Shown: positions 9,612 through 19,264 of the stretch, piece after piece | Numbering within the stretch: the first letter of the stretch is position 1 | Layout of the letters: the number at the start of each line of letters is the position of its first letter | Position numbers and translations under genes: made by a program | Notes under the pieces: model-generated | Databases searched by the model: none | What the model was told of the DNA's origin: nothing | What the model saw: only the letters and a program-made list of their open reading frames with translations | From: Nitrososphaeraceae archaeon | GTDB lineage: Archaea > Thermoproteota > Nitrososphaeria > Nitrososphaerales > Nitrososphaeraceae | Direction: 5' to 3' | DNA length: 64,000 nt | Assembly (NCBI GenBank): GCA_009377575.1 | Contig: WHTU01000011.1 | Coordinates: forward strand, 1-64,000

Positions 9612-9971
9612 TTAGTAATTATTCACTCCCGTAGAATGCTTGTCTGATTTATCGAACAATATTGGAAGCGACTCGACTGCCTTGTCAGTTCCACAGGCAG
9701 GACAGCTTGCACATTGTGTAGCTATGATATCTTGTGACCTCAATACATTATCATAGTCATAATAGAAATCACAATATGAAGCGCACCAAAAGCATGATCC
9801 ACATATTAGAAAGAATTTCTGAATCTTCTTTTCTGTAACTTTGTGGACTTTGTTGTTGTTCTGCGCTAGATTAGCCGTCACTACTGTCATGTTGTAAGAT
9901 TTTTTTTGAGCTTCTTCTATGACTATGGACGACATCAATGTTATTATGTAGTCAGCAGAATATAACCGCAT
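9612..9971 (-). CDS. cysteine-rich zinc-ribbon-like protein, function unknown
   Basis: Up to 119 residues; the true start is probably an internal Met (SYNMTVV or ITLMSS), because the first 25 residues look poorly constrained. The core has CGSCFWCASYC and, 30 residues later, CASCPACG, giving several CxxC pairs able to hold one or two zinc ions. It ends in ESLPILFDKSDKH. This resembles short conserved proteins I associate with Thaumarchaeota, with no known role. It is followed immediately by the 56-residue CxxC protein, so the two probably form an operon. Confidence 0.65.
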   Translation of the reverse strand: MRLYSADYIITLMSSIVIEEAQKKSYNMTVVTANLAQNNNKVHKVTEKKIQKFFLICGSCFWCASYCDFYYDYDNVLRSQDIIATQCASCPACGTDKAVESLPILFDKSDKHSTGVNNY

Positions 9972-10062
9972 TCAAATATGTAATATTAGCCAAGAATATG
10001 TAATTTACACGGGTTATTATTAGACCTATAAGCGGTTCGACCAGTTATCTGATGGATATTTA

Positions 10063-10260
10063 ATGCACAAAGTGCGTGTTACCGAGTCAAGTTGTCCTAA
10101 TCATTGTGGTAAAACGACTGCTATTGTAATTTATGAGTTTAATAACCAGGCAGTCTTTGATAGAAACAAGTACTGCATTCTGAACTGTTACGGTCAGGGC
10201 AATGAATCATCTAAAATAAGGTGGCGATTATTGGATATTATCCTCGCATGGTACGCATAG
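10063..10260 (+). CDS. possible small cysteine-containing protein
   Basis: A 65-residue frame from ATG 10063, preceded by an AT-rich stretch (GATATTTA) that could serve as a TATA element. It has CPNHC and a later CILNC, a possible zinc site. It shows no known domain. It could be a non-coding frame; its composition is only weakly protein-like. Confidence 0.3.
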   Translation: MHKVRVTESSCPNHCGKTTAIVIYEFNNQAVFDRNKYCILNCYGQGNESSKIRWRLLDIILAWYA

Positions 10261-10270
10261 GATTACAAGT

Positions 10271-11566
10271 CTACTCTTTGTATCTTAGCAGTCTAAATGA
10301 TAAGACAAAAACTGCAAATATTACACCTGCACTAACTAGAAAAGTTATTCCCCCGAATATATTATACAATACCCCGCCCGTAGTCAACCCAATGATACTT
10401 GCCATCCCTGTTACACTACCTGCGACTCCCTGCACTGCCCCTTGATAGACAGGCCCTGCGCGCTTCGAGAGGATCGACATTATGGATGGCCACATAAGCC
10501 CGTTGCCAACTGCAAACAAAACAGCCGCCAAATAAATCAAGAAAATTTCTGATGATACAAACAAAATGAAATTCAAACCTAAAATCGCACTACCAATAAT
10601 AACCAATTTTTCCTCTGAGAATTTTTTTAATGCTTTTCGAAGTATCGGGCCTTGCACCAATATCATGATACCACTTAATACTGCATAAAATATTCCCATT
10701 TCTGTTACTGTCCATCCTAAACCTGATACTGCGTGAATTGGGAAAGCAGTGTAAAAGATGTTAAACCCAACAAAAACAAAGAAGTATAGGATAAGTAAGA
10801 ACGAAATGTATTTTAGCTTGAAGACATCCTGCAATTTCAGTCTCTTAGGATTAGCTGCCTTGTAACATTCCTTGCATTCAAATGCGAAAACCTTGCCAAC
10901 ATTATCTTTTTCGGGAATTTGCATTACGATCGAAGATTTGGATTCTTTTAATACAAAGATAATTACTACCAAGACCGCTAAAGAAAGAATCATGGCTACC
11001 AACACAGGCAGTATTTCCCCGTATACGGTTGCACTCAAGATCCCTGCGAGTGCAGGTCCGATAACAAAACCAAGATTAGAAGCCATTCCCATTTTCCCAA
11101 AGTTTCGGCTCCTGTTTTCATCCGATGATATATCTGCAACATATGCGTCAGCAACAGAAATATTTCCACCGGTAAGGCCATCAACTGCTCTGGCTAGGAA
11201 TAGAACAGCTAATGGAAGAGTTATAACAAAAGTTCCAATTATTGCAGAGTTAACTTTGAACAGATCACTCACTGGCAAAAATAAGGCAACAAAGAAAATT
11301 ATCCATCCAGCTAAAGTACCTAAATGACTTAGCAACAGAATTTTTCTTCTTCCATAAAGATCGGACCATCTTCCCAATAGTGGAGCCCCAATTAGTTGAA
11401 ATGCAGGATATGTCGCAGAAAGAATACCATAAATTAATGCGTTTCCACCGAAATCGGTCACCAAAAAAACCAGAAAAGGTAGAACTATGCTAAAACCAAG
11501 GGTTCCAACAAAATTAATCAACAATAACGGTAAAATCGAGATTCGTTCTTTTTGTACACTGGTCAC
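10271..11566 (-). CDS. MFS transporter, tetracycline/multidrug-efflux type
   Basis: A 431-residue major facilitator with about 12 membrane helices. Motif A of the first half is clear: APLLGRWSDLYGRRKILL (around 58-75). Family pattern continues with ARAVDGLTGGNISVADAYVADIS near residue 130, typical of TetA-like drug:H+ antiporters. The central cytoplasmic loop is unusual in carrying FECKECYKAAN (Cys pair), which might bind metal. It probably exports small hydrophobic compounds. It is single, with the divergent arginine decarboxylase gene about 175 bp away. The substrate is not deducible. Confidence 0.9.
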   Translation of the reverse strand: MTSVQKERISILPLLLINFVGTLGFSIVLPFLVFLVTDFGGNALIYGILSATYPAFQLIGAPLLGRWSDLYGRRKILLLSHLGTLAGWIIFFVALFLPVSDLFKVNSAIIGTFVITLPLAVLFLARAVDGLTGGNISVADAYVADISSDENRSRNFGKMGMASNLGFVIGPALAGILSATVYGEILPVLVAMILSLAVLVVIIFVLKESKSSIVMQIPEKDNVGKVFAFECKECYKAANPKRLKLQDVFKLKYISFLLILYFFVFVGFNIFYTAFPIHAVSGLGWTVTEMGIFYAVLSGIMILVQGPILRKALKKFSEEKLVIIGSAILGLNFILFVSSEIFLIYLAAVLFAVGNGLMWPSIMSILSKRAGPVYQGAVQGVAGSVTGMASIIGLTTGGVLYNIFGGITFLVSAGVIFAVFVLSFRLLRYKE

Positions 11567-11740
11567 TATTAGCCTGTAACCAAAGTATTAATTTAAGATT
11601 TTTTAGCAGCCTTAACTTGTTCATGTTACAGCCTTGAAGTTTCCTAACAATGCTCACCAAACTCCCCATAGGAACTCAGAAACAATCCCTGCAAATATGG
11701 CACGAAAACGAATTGCTTATATGTATTCTAATAAATTTGT

Positions 11741-12316
11741 ATGCGTATGCATATTACCTCAGATCCTGTTTCGTACTTACCTAAGGTCATGTTTTTCACC
11801 AAAGGTAAAGGGATTCACAAGGATTATCTCACAAGCTTTCAGTTAGCCTTAAATGATGCCCAGATATCTGATGTGAATCTCGTCTCTGTTTCCAGCATAA
11901 TGCCTTCACAATGCAGAATTGTTAGTGTGCAAGAAGGCAGAAGGCACATTATACCAGGCCAGATAGTATTTAGTGTCATGGCAAGATCTGCCACCAATGA
12001 ACCAAATAGACTGATTGCTGCATCTATTGGATTAGCTAGACCTTCAAACAATAACCATTATGGGTTTCTTTCCGAACATCATTCAACAGGAGAGACAGCT
12101 CAAAGAGCAGGTGACTATGCTGAAGATATGGCGATGGAGATGCTTGCTACTACCCTGGGTTTGGCAAGTGATCCTACACTATCTTGGGATGAAAGAAAGG
12201 AGGAATGGAAACTATCAGGCAAAATATACCGAACACAGAATCTTACACAGTCTGCCGAAGGTAATAAGGATGGTCTCTGGACTACTGTTGTGAGTGCGGC
12301 TGTCTTTATAATCTAG
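11741..12316 (+). CDS. pdaD: pyruvoyl-dependent arginine decarboxylase
   Basis: This enzyme converts arginine to agmatine, the first step of archaeal polyamine synthesis. The 191-residue proenzyme matches the PdaD family: KVMFFTKGKGIHKDYLTSF, then VSVSSIMP with self-cleavage expected between Ser51 and Ser52, so that Ser52 becomes the pyruvoyl group. The later stretch GFLSEHHSTGETAQRAGDYAEDMA is also typical and includes the glutamate used in catalysis. The start could be Met1 or Met3 (ATG 11747). It is monocistronic here, with no agmatinase or aminopropyltransferase nearby. Confidence 0.93.
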   Translation: MRMHITSDPVSYLPKVMFFTKGKGIHKDYLTSFQLALNDAQISDVNLVSVSSIMPSQCRIVSVQEGRRHIIPGQIVFSVMARSATNEPNRLIAASIGLARPSNNNHYGFLSEHHSTGETAQRAGDYAEDMAMEMLATTLGLASDPTLSWDERKEEWKLSGKIYRTQNLTQSAEGNKDGLWTTVVSAAVFII

Positions 12317-12433
12317 CTTATTCAAGTTTTCAATGTGAAATCACCTATAATCCTGAATTAACGATAAGGAATAGATTGAATTCGATGCAGAATTAATTAC
12401 TCTTGCATCTTAAACATTCCATTTTTATTTTAC

Positions 12434-13831
12434 TTAAATATCAGGCGCGATCCTATAAATAGATCCCTGGCTTTTGTGGAAGGTTAGTATGTACAAATAA
12501 CCATCAGGTCCAACTTCTAGATCGGTAACGCCAGCAAATCCTGTTGCAAATAGTGCCTCATTACTTTCCTCCGTTGTGTTTGCAATCTTATCAGAAAGCC
12601 GACCGTCGAGTAATAATGATTCCCTATTACCATCGGTTTTGTTATCGTCGTTGCTGTTGCTGTTGTTAAGCAAATCAAAATGATAGACGTTACCATTATT
12701 AATATCTGCTGCAAATAAATCGTATTGATAGCTTTCACCTAATTGTTGACTATCAAAAAATCTTATTGCTGTAACACCTACGGTTTGGTTCCATGTAAAT
12801 TCAGGGTGACTATATGTACTATTTTCTGAAAGATGTACAAGATCATTTTCAGGAACCGAATCGATTGGAATATACCTACCTCCAAAATATGAGTCTGCTC
12901 TCCAAAACCCTTGAAGTTTATTCCATCCGCTGTTAAAACCAGGCTCAACTAATTTAATCTCATCGCCAAATCCTGGTCCATTTTCACTATCCCATAGTTT
13001 CCCTGTCAACGGGTCAAAATCCATTCCGAAGCTATTCCGTAAGCCATATGCATAGACACCGCCTAGAATTTTAGAAGTGTTAATTGGGCCAGCTGCAACA
13101 GGATCGCCATCTTTGCTAAGTCTATATACGATACTTGAATTCTCGAATGCTACCCCTGTTTTAACATTCTGCGTGTAGGTCGAGTGCTCTTCCAAGTCGC
13201 CTATTGTAACATACAAATTATCATCGGGGCCGATCAGAACTACACCTCCATTATGATGGGTACCGGAACTGGGTGGAACGCTCAAAAGGAGCTCAGGATT
13301 CATCAACTTGGTGTTGCTTGCATTATCTACGGAGATTTCATACTTGTAAAGACGATTCCCAATTTCAACAGCTCCATCCTTCTCTACTTCTCCCTGAGCT
13401 TCTGTGTAGTAAACAAATGCATATGACTTGTTACTTCCATTATTATCTGTCGATACGTCAATTCCCAACAATCCACTTTCATCTTCCGTAGCAACAGTAA
13501 CATCTAAAACTGGATCCTGTTGAATGTTCCCATTATGGATTAGTCTTACCATTCCGTTATTCTTTTCAAGAACTAGAATATCTGTTGAATTCAAAAAGAC
13601 CAAATTAGAAGGATATTGTAGACCTTTATAGACGAGTTCAATTTTTAGATCTGAATTATTAGAAACAATAGTTGGAGTTTTCCCTTTTTGCGATGCCGGT
13701 GGCGGTGATTTAGTAGAAGGAGGCAATTGTTGAGCTGAAGCTTCTGTGAACATCGCTGGCATTGAAACCACTGTATGGATGCTAATTAGGGATAACAAAG
13801 TCACCAAAACCAACGATATTCTAAGGAACAA
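12434..13831 (-). CDS. secreted PQQ-type glucose/sorbosone dehydrogenase family protein
   Basis: A 465-residue beta-propeller protein with an N-terminal signal peptide (LRISLVLVTLLSLISIHTVV), then a low-complexity Ser/Pro linker. The core follows the soluble aldose sugar dehydrogenase (GSDH) pattern: YPSNLVFLNSTDILVLEKNNGMVRLI, SGTHHNGGVVLIGPDDNLYVTIGD, YAYGLRNSFGMDFDPLTGKLWDSENGPGFGDEI and, near the end, FAGVTDLEVGPDGYLYIL. The His-His-Asn region is the usual catalytic and cofactor area. It should oxidise sugars or alditols outside the cell, but whether this archaeon has PQQ is not shown. It is monocistronic. Confidence 0.88.
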   Translation of the reverse strand: MFLRISLVLVTLLSLISIHTVVSMPAMFTEASAQQLPPSTKSPPPASQKGKTPTIVSNNSDLKIELVYKGLQYPSNLVFLNSTDILVLEKNNGMVRLIHNGNIQQDPVLDVTVATEDESGLLGIDVSTDNNGSNKSYAFVYYTEAQGEVEKDGAVEIGNRLYKYEISVDNASNTKLMNPELLLSVPPSSGTHHNGGVVLIGPDDNLYVTIGDLEEHSTYTQNVKTGVAFENSSIVYRLSKDGDPVAAGPINTSKILGGVYAYGLRNSFGMDFDPLTGKLWDSENGPGFGDEIKLVEPGFNSGWNKLQGFWRADSYFGGRYIPIDSVPENDLVHLSENSTYSHPEFTWNQTVGVTAIRFFDSQQLGESYQYDLFAADINNGNVYHFDLLNNSNSNDDNKTDGNRESLLLDGRLSDKIANTTEESNEALFATGFAGVTDLEVGPDGYLYILTFHKSQGSIYRIAPDI

Positions 13832-14013
13832 TTGTTATACGTAGTCTACTTCTCTGCCTCATTTATATACCGTTATCCTATTTCATTAGTACAAGAACTA
13901 ACGATAGGCCTATTCACACGTTCTTTAGTTCTATTCACATGTTCTTCATGCCATGTGATAATTATCTAGACCCTAGTTACAATGATGTTTATGATATGTA
14001 ACAAAGGATTCTC

Positions 14014-14586
14014 CTATCTTTGAATAGTTGTCGAAGGTTGAGATTTGCCGAAGAAGGCCTTTACGTTTGGACGGTAGAGATAGTAGAGAATTACTCCATT
14101 AATAGCTATACCTACTATCTGAGCAATGATCCCAGTTACAAAACTATTCGTGTCATCGATAAAAGATGCATTAAACATACTTGCAGTTATACCAGAAACT
14201 ATTTGGACCGCGATTGCAATAATTGTTAATATAACAGTTATAATCCAAGCCCATCCCTTTCCTTTTAATAAGCCATAAGACACAACCAGATATCCAACCC
14301 CAACTGCAAGTACAATTGCTCCTATTGCTATCCCGACGCCGCCAAGGAATTGGGCCAGAGCCTGTAATTCTGCTGCACTCTGCAATTCTTGTTGGTCTTG
14401 TTGTTGTGGTTGTTGTTGTTGTTGTAGTTGCATTTGCTCTGCAATCAAAACATCAATAGGAACTGAAGTAAAGAACGTACCAAATGCTAGTAACGAAATC
14501 CCTCCAAAGGTCAGTATTATCCCGCCAATAATAGTCAGAATGGCAATTATCGTGACGCCGATCGGTCGTTTTATCTGTTCTGCCAA
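14014..14586 (-). CDS. four-helix membrane protein with polyglutamine loop
   Basis: A 190-residue protein with about four hydrophobic segments (residues 8-35, 80-105, 112-138 and 150-170). The first external loop holds a glutamine-rich run between MQLQQQQQ and DQQELQ, encoded by CAA/CAG repeats at about 14390-14435. The opening KRPIGVTIIAILTIIGGI is common in small archaeal membrane proteins of unknown role. The C-terminus is basic (KAFFGKSQ). No catalytic motif is seen. Length variation in the Q tract is possible. Confidence 0.7.
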   Translation of the reverse strand: MAEQIKRPIGVTIIAILTIIGGIILTFGGISLLAFGTFFTSVPIDVLIAEQMQLQQQQQPQQQDQQELQSAAELQALAQFLGGVGIAIGAIVLAVGVGYLVVSYGLLKGKGWAWIITVILTIIAIAVQIVSGITASMFNASFIDDTNSFVTGIIAQIVGIAINGVILYYLYRPNVKAFFGKSQPSTTIQR

Positions 14587-14851
14587 GTCGAATAATGATT
14601 TATTCGATAAGAACTTGAATAAAAAGAATTAAAATTTGGAACTATATTTATTGTTGATCTACGGTTATTAGGGCTATTAGTACTGACTAAATCCTACCTT
14701 ATTAGACCTTCTGCAAAAAGAATATTTCTTGTTATTTTAGTATTCTCATGTAACAGAAAAAAACTAGCTATCATTAAAGTTACTGCAATCAAAAAAGAAA
14801 GAAATGAGTTTGGACAGGTTCTGGCCTTAGTCACTTATGATCTCCTATTTA

Positions 14852-15964
14852 TCATCCTTGTGTTGAATTCGCTATGGGATTTCCATTGAAGGTAATTTGA
14901 CTAAGAGTGTCTTGAGTCTGTTGGACCACTAGCTCGGGTAGAGGCACGTAATCTAATTCAGGAGCAAATTGCTGTCCGTCAGTTATTGCCCAGTTGACAA
15001 AGTCTACGAGAGCATTAGCTTTAGCTTCTGTCATAGTTGGGTTGTCAGCCAATTCCTTGTATAATAGTAGGTATGAGAAGCTGGCAATTGGGTACGAATC
15101 AGCGCCTTGAGCATTTACCAATGTGACATTATTCCATGATGCATCTCCGGCTGGTAGATTCCCACCTGCTGCGGCTACAGCGGCCTCCGTTGATTCTATG
15201 GATGGTTCTATGAAATTGCCTTCTTGGTTCTGAATAAATGCATATGGCATTCCTGTCGTCATCGCATATGCAAGTTCTACATAACCAATAGAGTTCTCAC
15301 TCCCTCTGATTCCGTTGGAAACACCTTCGTTTCCTGGTGCACCTAAGCCAGTAGGCCATTCAACTGATTTCCCTTTACCCACTTGGTTACTCCATTCTGG
15401 ACTGACAGTAGATAGATAATCTGTCCACACGAAAGTTGTTCCTGAGCCGTCTGATCTATGTACTGTAATTATTTCTGCATCGGGTAGCGTTAATTCGGGA
15501 TTCAATTCAACAATCCGAGGATCATTCCAATTAGTAATATTTCCAAGAAAGATGTCTGCTAAAATAGGCCCTGTTAAGTTTAGGCCACTTTCTGGTACTC
15601 CTGGAAGATTATATGCAGCAACCACGGAGCCTATAGTTTCTGGGATATGCACTGCACCTGGTGCGTTCGTTACTTCTTCTGGAGTTAGCGGAGCGTCAGT
15701 TGCGCCGAAGTCAACTGTCTTTTCTGTGAACTGTTTGACCCCTCCTCCACTTCCAATTGATTGATAGTTGATATTCACTCCTGGATCAACTTCCTGGTAT
15801 TCAACTCTCCAAGTATCTATCAATGGGAAAGGGAATGTTGCACCTGCGCCATTGAGAGTTACCGGCCCTTGAGCAAATAGATTGCTAGAAAAACTTGCTG
15901 GTAATGCTGATACTACCACAAGTACTGCTGCAATCATTAGTTTAAAACTTATTTTGGTTTCCAT
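14852..15964 (-). CDS. pstS: phosphate ABC transporter substrate-binding protein
   Basis: A 370-residue secreted binding protein. A signal peptide (LMIAAVLVVVSALPASFSSNLFA) precedes the PstS signature LNGAGATFPFPLIDTW, which binds phosphate. Later motifs agree: YQSIGSGGGVKQF, VDFGATDAPLTPEEV, HRSDGSGTTFVWTDYLS and GVSNGIRGSENSIGYVELAYA. It should deliver phosphate to a PstCAB transporter, but no permease or ATPase gene is in this window. That suggests scattered pst genes or an extra copy. It is monocistronic. Confidence 0.95.
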   Translation of the reverse strand: METKISFKLMIAAVLVVVSALPASFSSNLFAQGPVTLNGAGATFPFPLIDTWRVEYQEVDPGVNINYQSIGSGGGVKQFTEKTVDFGATDAPLTPEEVTNAPGAVHIPETIGSVVAAYNLPGVPESGLNLTGPILADIFLGNITNWNDPRIVELNPELTLPDAEIITVHRSDGSGTTFVWTDYLSTVSPEWSNQVGKGKSVEWPTGLGAPGNEGVSNGIRGSENSIGYVELAYAMTTGMPYAFIQNQEGNFIEPSIESTEAAVAAAGGNLPAGDASWNNVTLVNAQGADSYPIASFSYLLLYKELADNPTMTEAKANALVDFVNWAITDGQQFAPELDYVPLPELVVQQTQDTLSQITFNGNPIANSTQG

Positions 15965-16515
15965 TTAATCTGAATCACTGATATTAAATATTAATCCATA
16001 TACCATATAATTATCGTAGTCTATAGGTTCCTATAATGATCATATAGAATATATGAATACCTTTTTTGGGACAATACCATAGATAAATTCTATATTCTTG
16101 ATAAGATTTCTATATTCCGTCTCTTTTCACAAATGTTCATTTGTGTCATTTGTCTATTGTGAACCTTGAATATAGGTTACTCATGATTACCCATTCAAGA
16201 CAAGGTCTCATAAAAGATATCGATAATAGTGGCCTCTAATATCAATATTATTGGATTATTCCATATCAAAGCTATTCATTTCATAAATGCATGTGGGCAA
16301 TCTAATGATATATCAGTAGCTTACCCTTAGACAACTCTTTTTTTTAGTATCAAAATATTTCTTTTAGGCTTGGAGTCATGCAGTTAGAGTATACCGGCTC
16401 AAGCTAAGTGGAATGCTAAACATCTAAAAAATGAAAGGATGTCATCCTTCGATTTGTTGGAAGGCTTAATTTGCCAACGAGATGGACTCAGATCACAGAT
16501 AGGTTGACGTGAATA
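15965..16515. other. intergenic region upstream of pstS, no gene supported
   Basis: About 550 bp, very AT-rich. The part nearest pstS (15965-16080) repeatedly shows TATA-like motifs (TTAATCCATATACCATATAA, ATATAGAATATATG) and presumably holds the pstS promoter. No coding frame is convincing. Confidence 0.45.
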
Positions 16516-16812
16516 CTATTGATACGCAACGGGATTATTCGTCACAACTACTTTGTCATTTTGAATTATGACTGTGACTCCCGCTGGAGGAAACTCGTTA
16601 ATATCCATATCGGTTGCTCCTTCCGTACTAACGCTCACAGTTCCATTAGCAGGGAGTGCTTCGTTTGGGCTTATTGAGATGTCCACATCCTCTGTTAGAT
16701 TTCCAGTGGGTGTCTCCTTATCTAGTTGGGCAGAAATGTCGATCGAGCTGACTAAAAGAAATCCTAGTCCAAAACCTAAGACCAATACCATACATAATCC
16801 TAGCATACGCAA
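16516..16812 (-). CDS. small secreted or anchored protein, function unknown
   Basis: A 98-residue protein with a clear N-terminal hydrophobic signal or anchor (MLGLCMVLVLGFGLGFLLVSSI) and an acidic exported part of about 70 residues containing GTVSVSTEGATD and a VIIQNDKVVV strand pattern. No cysteines lie in the mature part and no domain is recognised. It looks like a small beta-rich surface protein. Confidence 0.6.
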   Translation of the reverse strand: MRMLGLCMVLVLGFGLGFLLVSSIDISAQLDKETPTGNLTEDVDISISPNEALPANGTVSVSTEGATDMDINEFPPAGVTVIIQNDKVVVTNNPVAYQ

Positions 16813-17247
16813 TTATAGTGTCGGGGATTGATTAAACCTTTCCCTAATCATTTATTGACTCGATTTATTCTCTCATAAATGTATTATCCAAATAGTCAAA
16901 CTAAGCTATAAGCAATAATTCTCGTTAGTTTATTCTCTTGTGGCATACAAATATTTCTAGAGAAGTAGAATAAATATAAAGGGATTATGATAGATTTGTG
17001 GACCATTCTAGAAATAATGGTCAGATTCTGATAACAATATAAAATTATAATGGGGGTTAATTACTCGAGTTGAATACTCGAGATGTTACCTGATTTAGGA
17101 TATATCGAAACATTTCTTAAAAAATATTGAATAAAGCAATACTGTCTTCGTGTCATTCACGGCCCTTTTTAGCCTTTTCTGAAAATGTTCAGCGAAAGAC
17201 ATGCCTCTGCCAATTTGATTATCATTATATATGCTTATGCCAATTAG
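16813..17247. other. intergenic region upstream of the histidine kinase
   Basis: About 435 bp with no supported gene. It contains a pair of TACTCGAG octamers and ends at the TAG (17245) that bounds the open frame of the histidine kinase. Confidence 0.45.
17063..17083. promoter_or_regulatory. paired TACTCGAG octamers, candidate operator
   Basis: TACTCGAG appears twice, separated by five bases (TTGAA); each copy contains the self-complementary CTCGAG, so the pair is also an inverted repeat. It is roughly 185 bp upstream of the kinase open frame. No binding factor is known. Confidence 0.4.
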
Positions 17248-17349
17248 AGATCTATCGAACTGACAATTCAGGCATACCCCCCAGTCAAAGACAAGAAATC
17301 AGAAGTACTGTACGGTGTTGAAAAAGCCGTCGGAAGGGGAATCTATTTC

Positions 17350-19110
17350 ATGAATAATGTGAAAGATAGGATGGATATCTTTTTCGATAAGGAGGCACCA
17401 TCGATAGTCATAGATGTTAAGGAGTATAGAACTGGTTACAATAACATTCGAAAAAGGGGAGGAAGGATACGGGCATTCACTGAGATAACGAGAGAGAATC
17501 TCCAACACTGCAAAGAGCTAATAAAGCTCGTTGATGAACTGAGACATCTAGATGGGGTGAGAGGAGGACTTGCGATAAGTGAGACAGAATATATGGCTAC
17601 CACAGTCTTGCAGGAGAGCGCTCCCCTCACTGAGGTGATTTATAGCAACGTAAGGGAAGTCGTTGAACAGGGGCAGTACATATTTGATACACTTTGGAGT
17701 ACGGCTACTCCTGCCGAACAAAAGATAAAAGAACTGGAAGAGGGAGTTGAGCGCCAGGTAATACAAGTCATAACGGACACTCATACTTCGATATCACGTG
17801 CTTTTGATCTTATAAGCTCAGCCAGAAACGAAATCCTGGTAATGTTCGCATCTGCAAAGACATTTCTTTTAGCTGCAGACGCATATACATTGAATCATTA
17901 CCAAAAGGCGTTGCAGAGGGGGATTAATCTAACTATCCTGGTTCCCGTGTACGAGGATTCAAAAAAAGATACCAATTTGGCGAGTAATGAGGGTTATGTC
18001 CATGATGATGATGATGATGATCCTGATGACAAACACAACAACAATAGATCTGTAAATGTGAATGAACAGGTGAATAAGATCAGAAAAAAGATTCAAAACG
18101 CCAACTTAATTGTAACTGATAAATCAAGCAATACGAAAATTACAATAATGGTAATAGATAATTCAAAATCTATGATATGGGAACTCAAGGATGATACTCT
18201 AAAGGATCCGTACCAAGCAGGAGGAATTGCGACCTATTCGAACATTCCTTCTGTAGCCTCCTCTTATGCATCCATAATTCAAATTATTCGTAAACAAACA
18301 GGTTTGTATGAACAACTAAAGGATTCTAAGGAGAGATTAGAAATGCTTAACAAACAATTGGAATCCCACAATATAATTCAGCAAGAATTCATCAATATAG
18401 CTGCACATGAACTAAGAACACCTATTCAACCAATATTGGGACTATCTGAAATTGCATTGGCTAGAAATGAAAAAATGCTTGATAGAGATGACCCTCAGTT
18501 GAAAGAAACCCTAGAAGTAATTAGTAGGAATGCAAAAAGACTTCATAGGTTAACAGACGATATCCTAGATGTAACAAGAATTGATAGCAAGATACTAAAG
18601 TTGAACAAGGAATCTGTTGTTATTGATGAGGTTATTGATAATGTCATCGATGATTTTAGAAACAAGATAGATCATACTAGCGAGAATCAAGTTAGACTTG
18701 TGAAAATGATCAAAAGTCACTCAAATAAACCGAAACATGATACCGGATCCTCTAGCGTAACTAAATTGATTTGTGATAAAAATAGGACAATACAAATAAT
18801 ATCCAATCTTATTAGTAATGCGATTAAATTCTCATCCAATAATGGAATCATTACCATATCGAAGGAGGTAAATGTTGATAATAGATCCATCGTAATAAGT
18901 GTAATTGACAGAGGAAGTGGGATAGATCCTGATATATTTCCGAGATTATTTTCAAAATTTTCTACAAGATCAAATCACGGCACCGGCCTTGGTCTATATA
19001 TTTGTAAGAACCTTGTCGAAGCACAGGGTGGCAGAATTTGGGCTCAGGATAACAAAAATGGTCCCGGAGCAACATTCTCTTTTAGTCTGCCCATAGCCAT
19101 TCCCAATTAG
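17350..19110 (+). CDS. cytoplasmic sensor histidine kinase with PLD-like sensory domain
   Basis: A 586-residue kinase from ATG 17350 without membrane segments. Residues 1-240 resemble the phospholipase D-like sensory region of many Nitrososphaera kinases (ELRHLDGVRGGLAISETEYMA; FDLISSARNEILVMFASAKTF). An aspartate-rich run near 217-225 follows, then a coiled coil, HisKA with phospho-acceptor His353 (AAHELRTPIQPILG), and HATPase_c with N box NLISNAIKFSS, G1 DRGSGI and G2 GTGLGLYICKNL. The homologous reading continues upstream of this ATG to the TAG at 17245 (EVLYGVEKAVGRGIYF) with no ATG, GTG or TTG, so the true start is unusual or the 5' end is damaged. No response regulator is adjacent. Confidence 0.88.
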   Translation: MNNVKDRMDIFFDKEAPSIVIDVKEYRTGYNNIRKRGGRIRAFTEITRENLQHCKELIKLVDELRHLDGVRGGLAISETEYMATTVLQESAPLTEVIYSNVREVVEQGQYIFDTLWSTATPAEQKIKELEEGVERQVIQVITDTHTSISRAFDLISSARNEILVMFASAKTFLLAADAYTLNHYQKALQRGINLTILVPVYEDSKKDTNLASNEGYVHDDDDDDPDDKHNNNRSVNVNEQVNKIRKKIQNANLIVTDKSSNTKITIMVIDNSKSMIWELKDDTLKDPYQAGGIATYSNIPSVASSYASIIQIIRKQTGLYEQLKDSKERLEMLNKQLESHNIIQQEFINIAAHELRTPIQPILGLSEIALARNEKMLDRDDPQLKETLEVISRNAKRLHRLTDDILDVTRIDSKILKLNKESVVIDEVIDNVIDDFRNKIDHTSENQVRLVKMIKSHSNKPKHDTGSSSVTKLICDKNRTIQIISNLISNAIKFSSNNGIITISKEVNVDNRSIVISVIDRGSGIDPDIFPRLFSKFSTRSNHGTGLGLYICKNLVEAQGGRIWAQDNKNGPGATFSFSLPIAIPN

Positions 19111-19223
19111 ACCTCTAGAAAGAGAACTCATTAATTTGCTAACTAATGAAAGGTAGTAACGCAAAAGAAAAATGAATAATATGCCACACATTTCTCATCT
19201 CAAATTTGCCAAAGAGCACGTGT

Positions 19224-19246
19224 ATGGATGGATGGATGGATGGATG
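19224..19246 (+). repeat. ATGG tetranucleotide microsatellite before the permease gene
   Basis: Five copies of ATGG plus ATG run from 19224 to 19246, ending 18 bp before the permease start. The repeat itself can be read as a seven-codon upstream frame ending at TGA 19245-19247. Copy-number change would alter leader spacing and upstream frame length. Confidence 0.6.
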
Positions 19247-19264
19247 AGATAGGCAGGTGTTCCA

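Noticed and set aside
10872-11327. 151-codon plus-strand frame inside the MFS gene
   Set aside because: Antisense shadow of a well-identified transporter.
17127-17321. 64-codon frame just before the histidine kinase
   Set aside because: Different frame from the kinase, no pattern; the kinase frame itself continues over part of this stretch.
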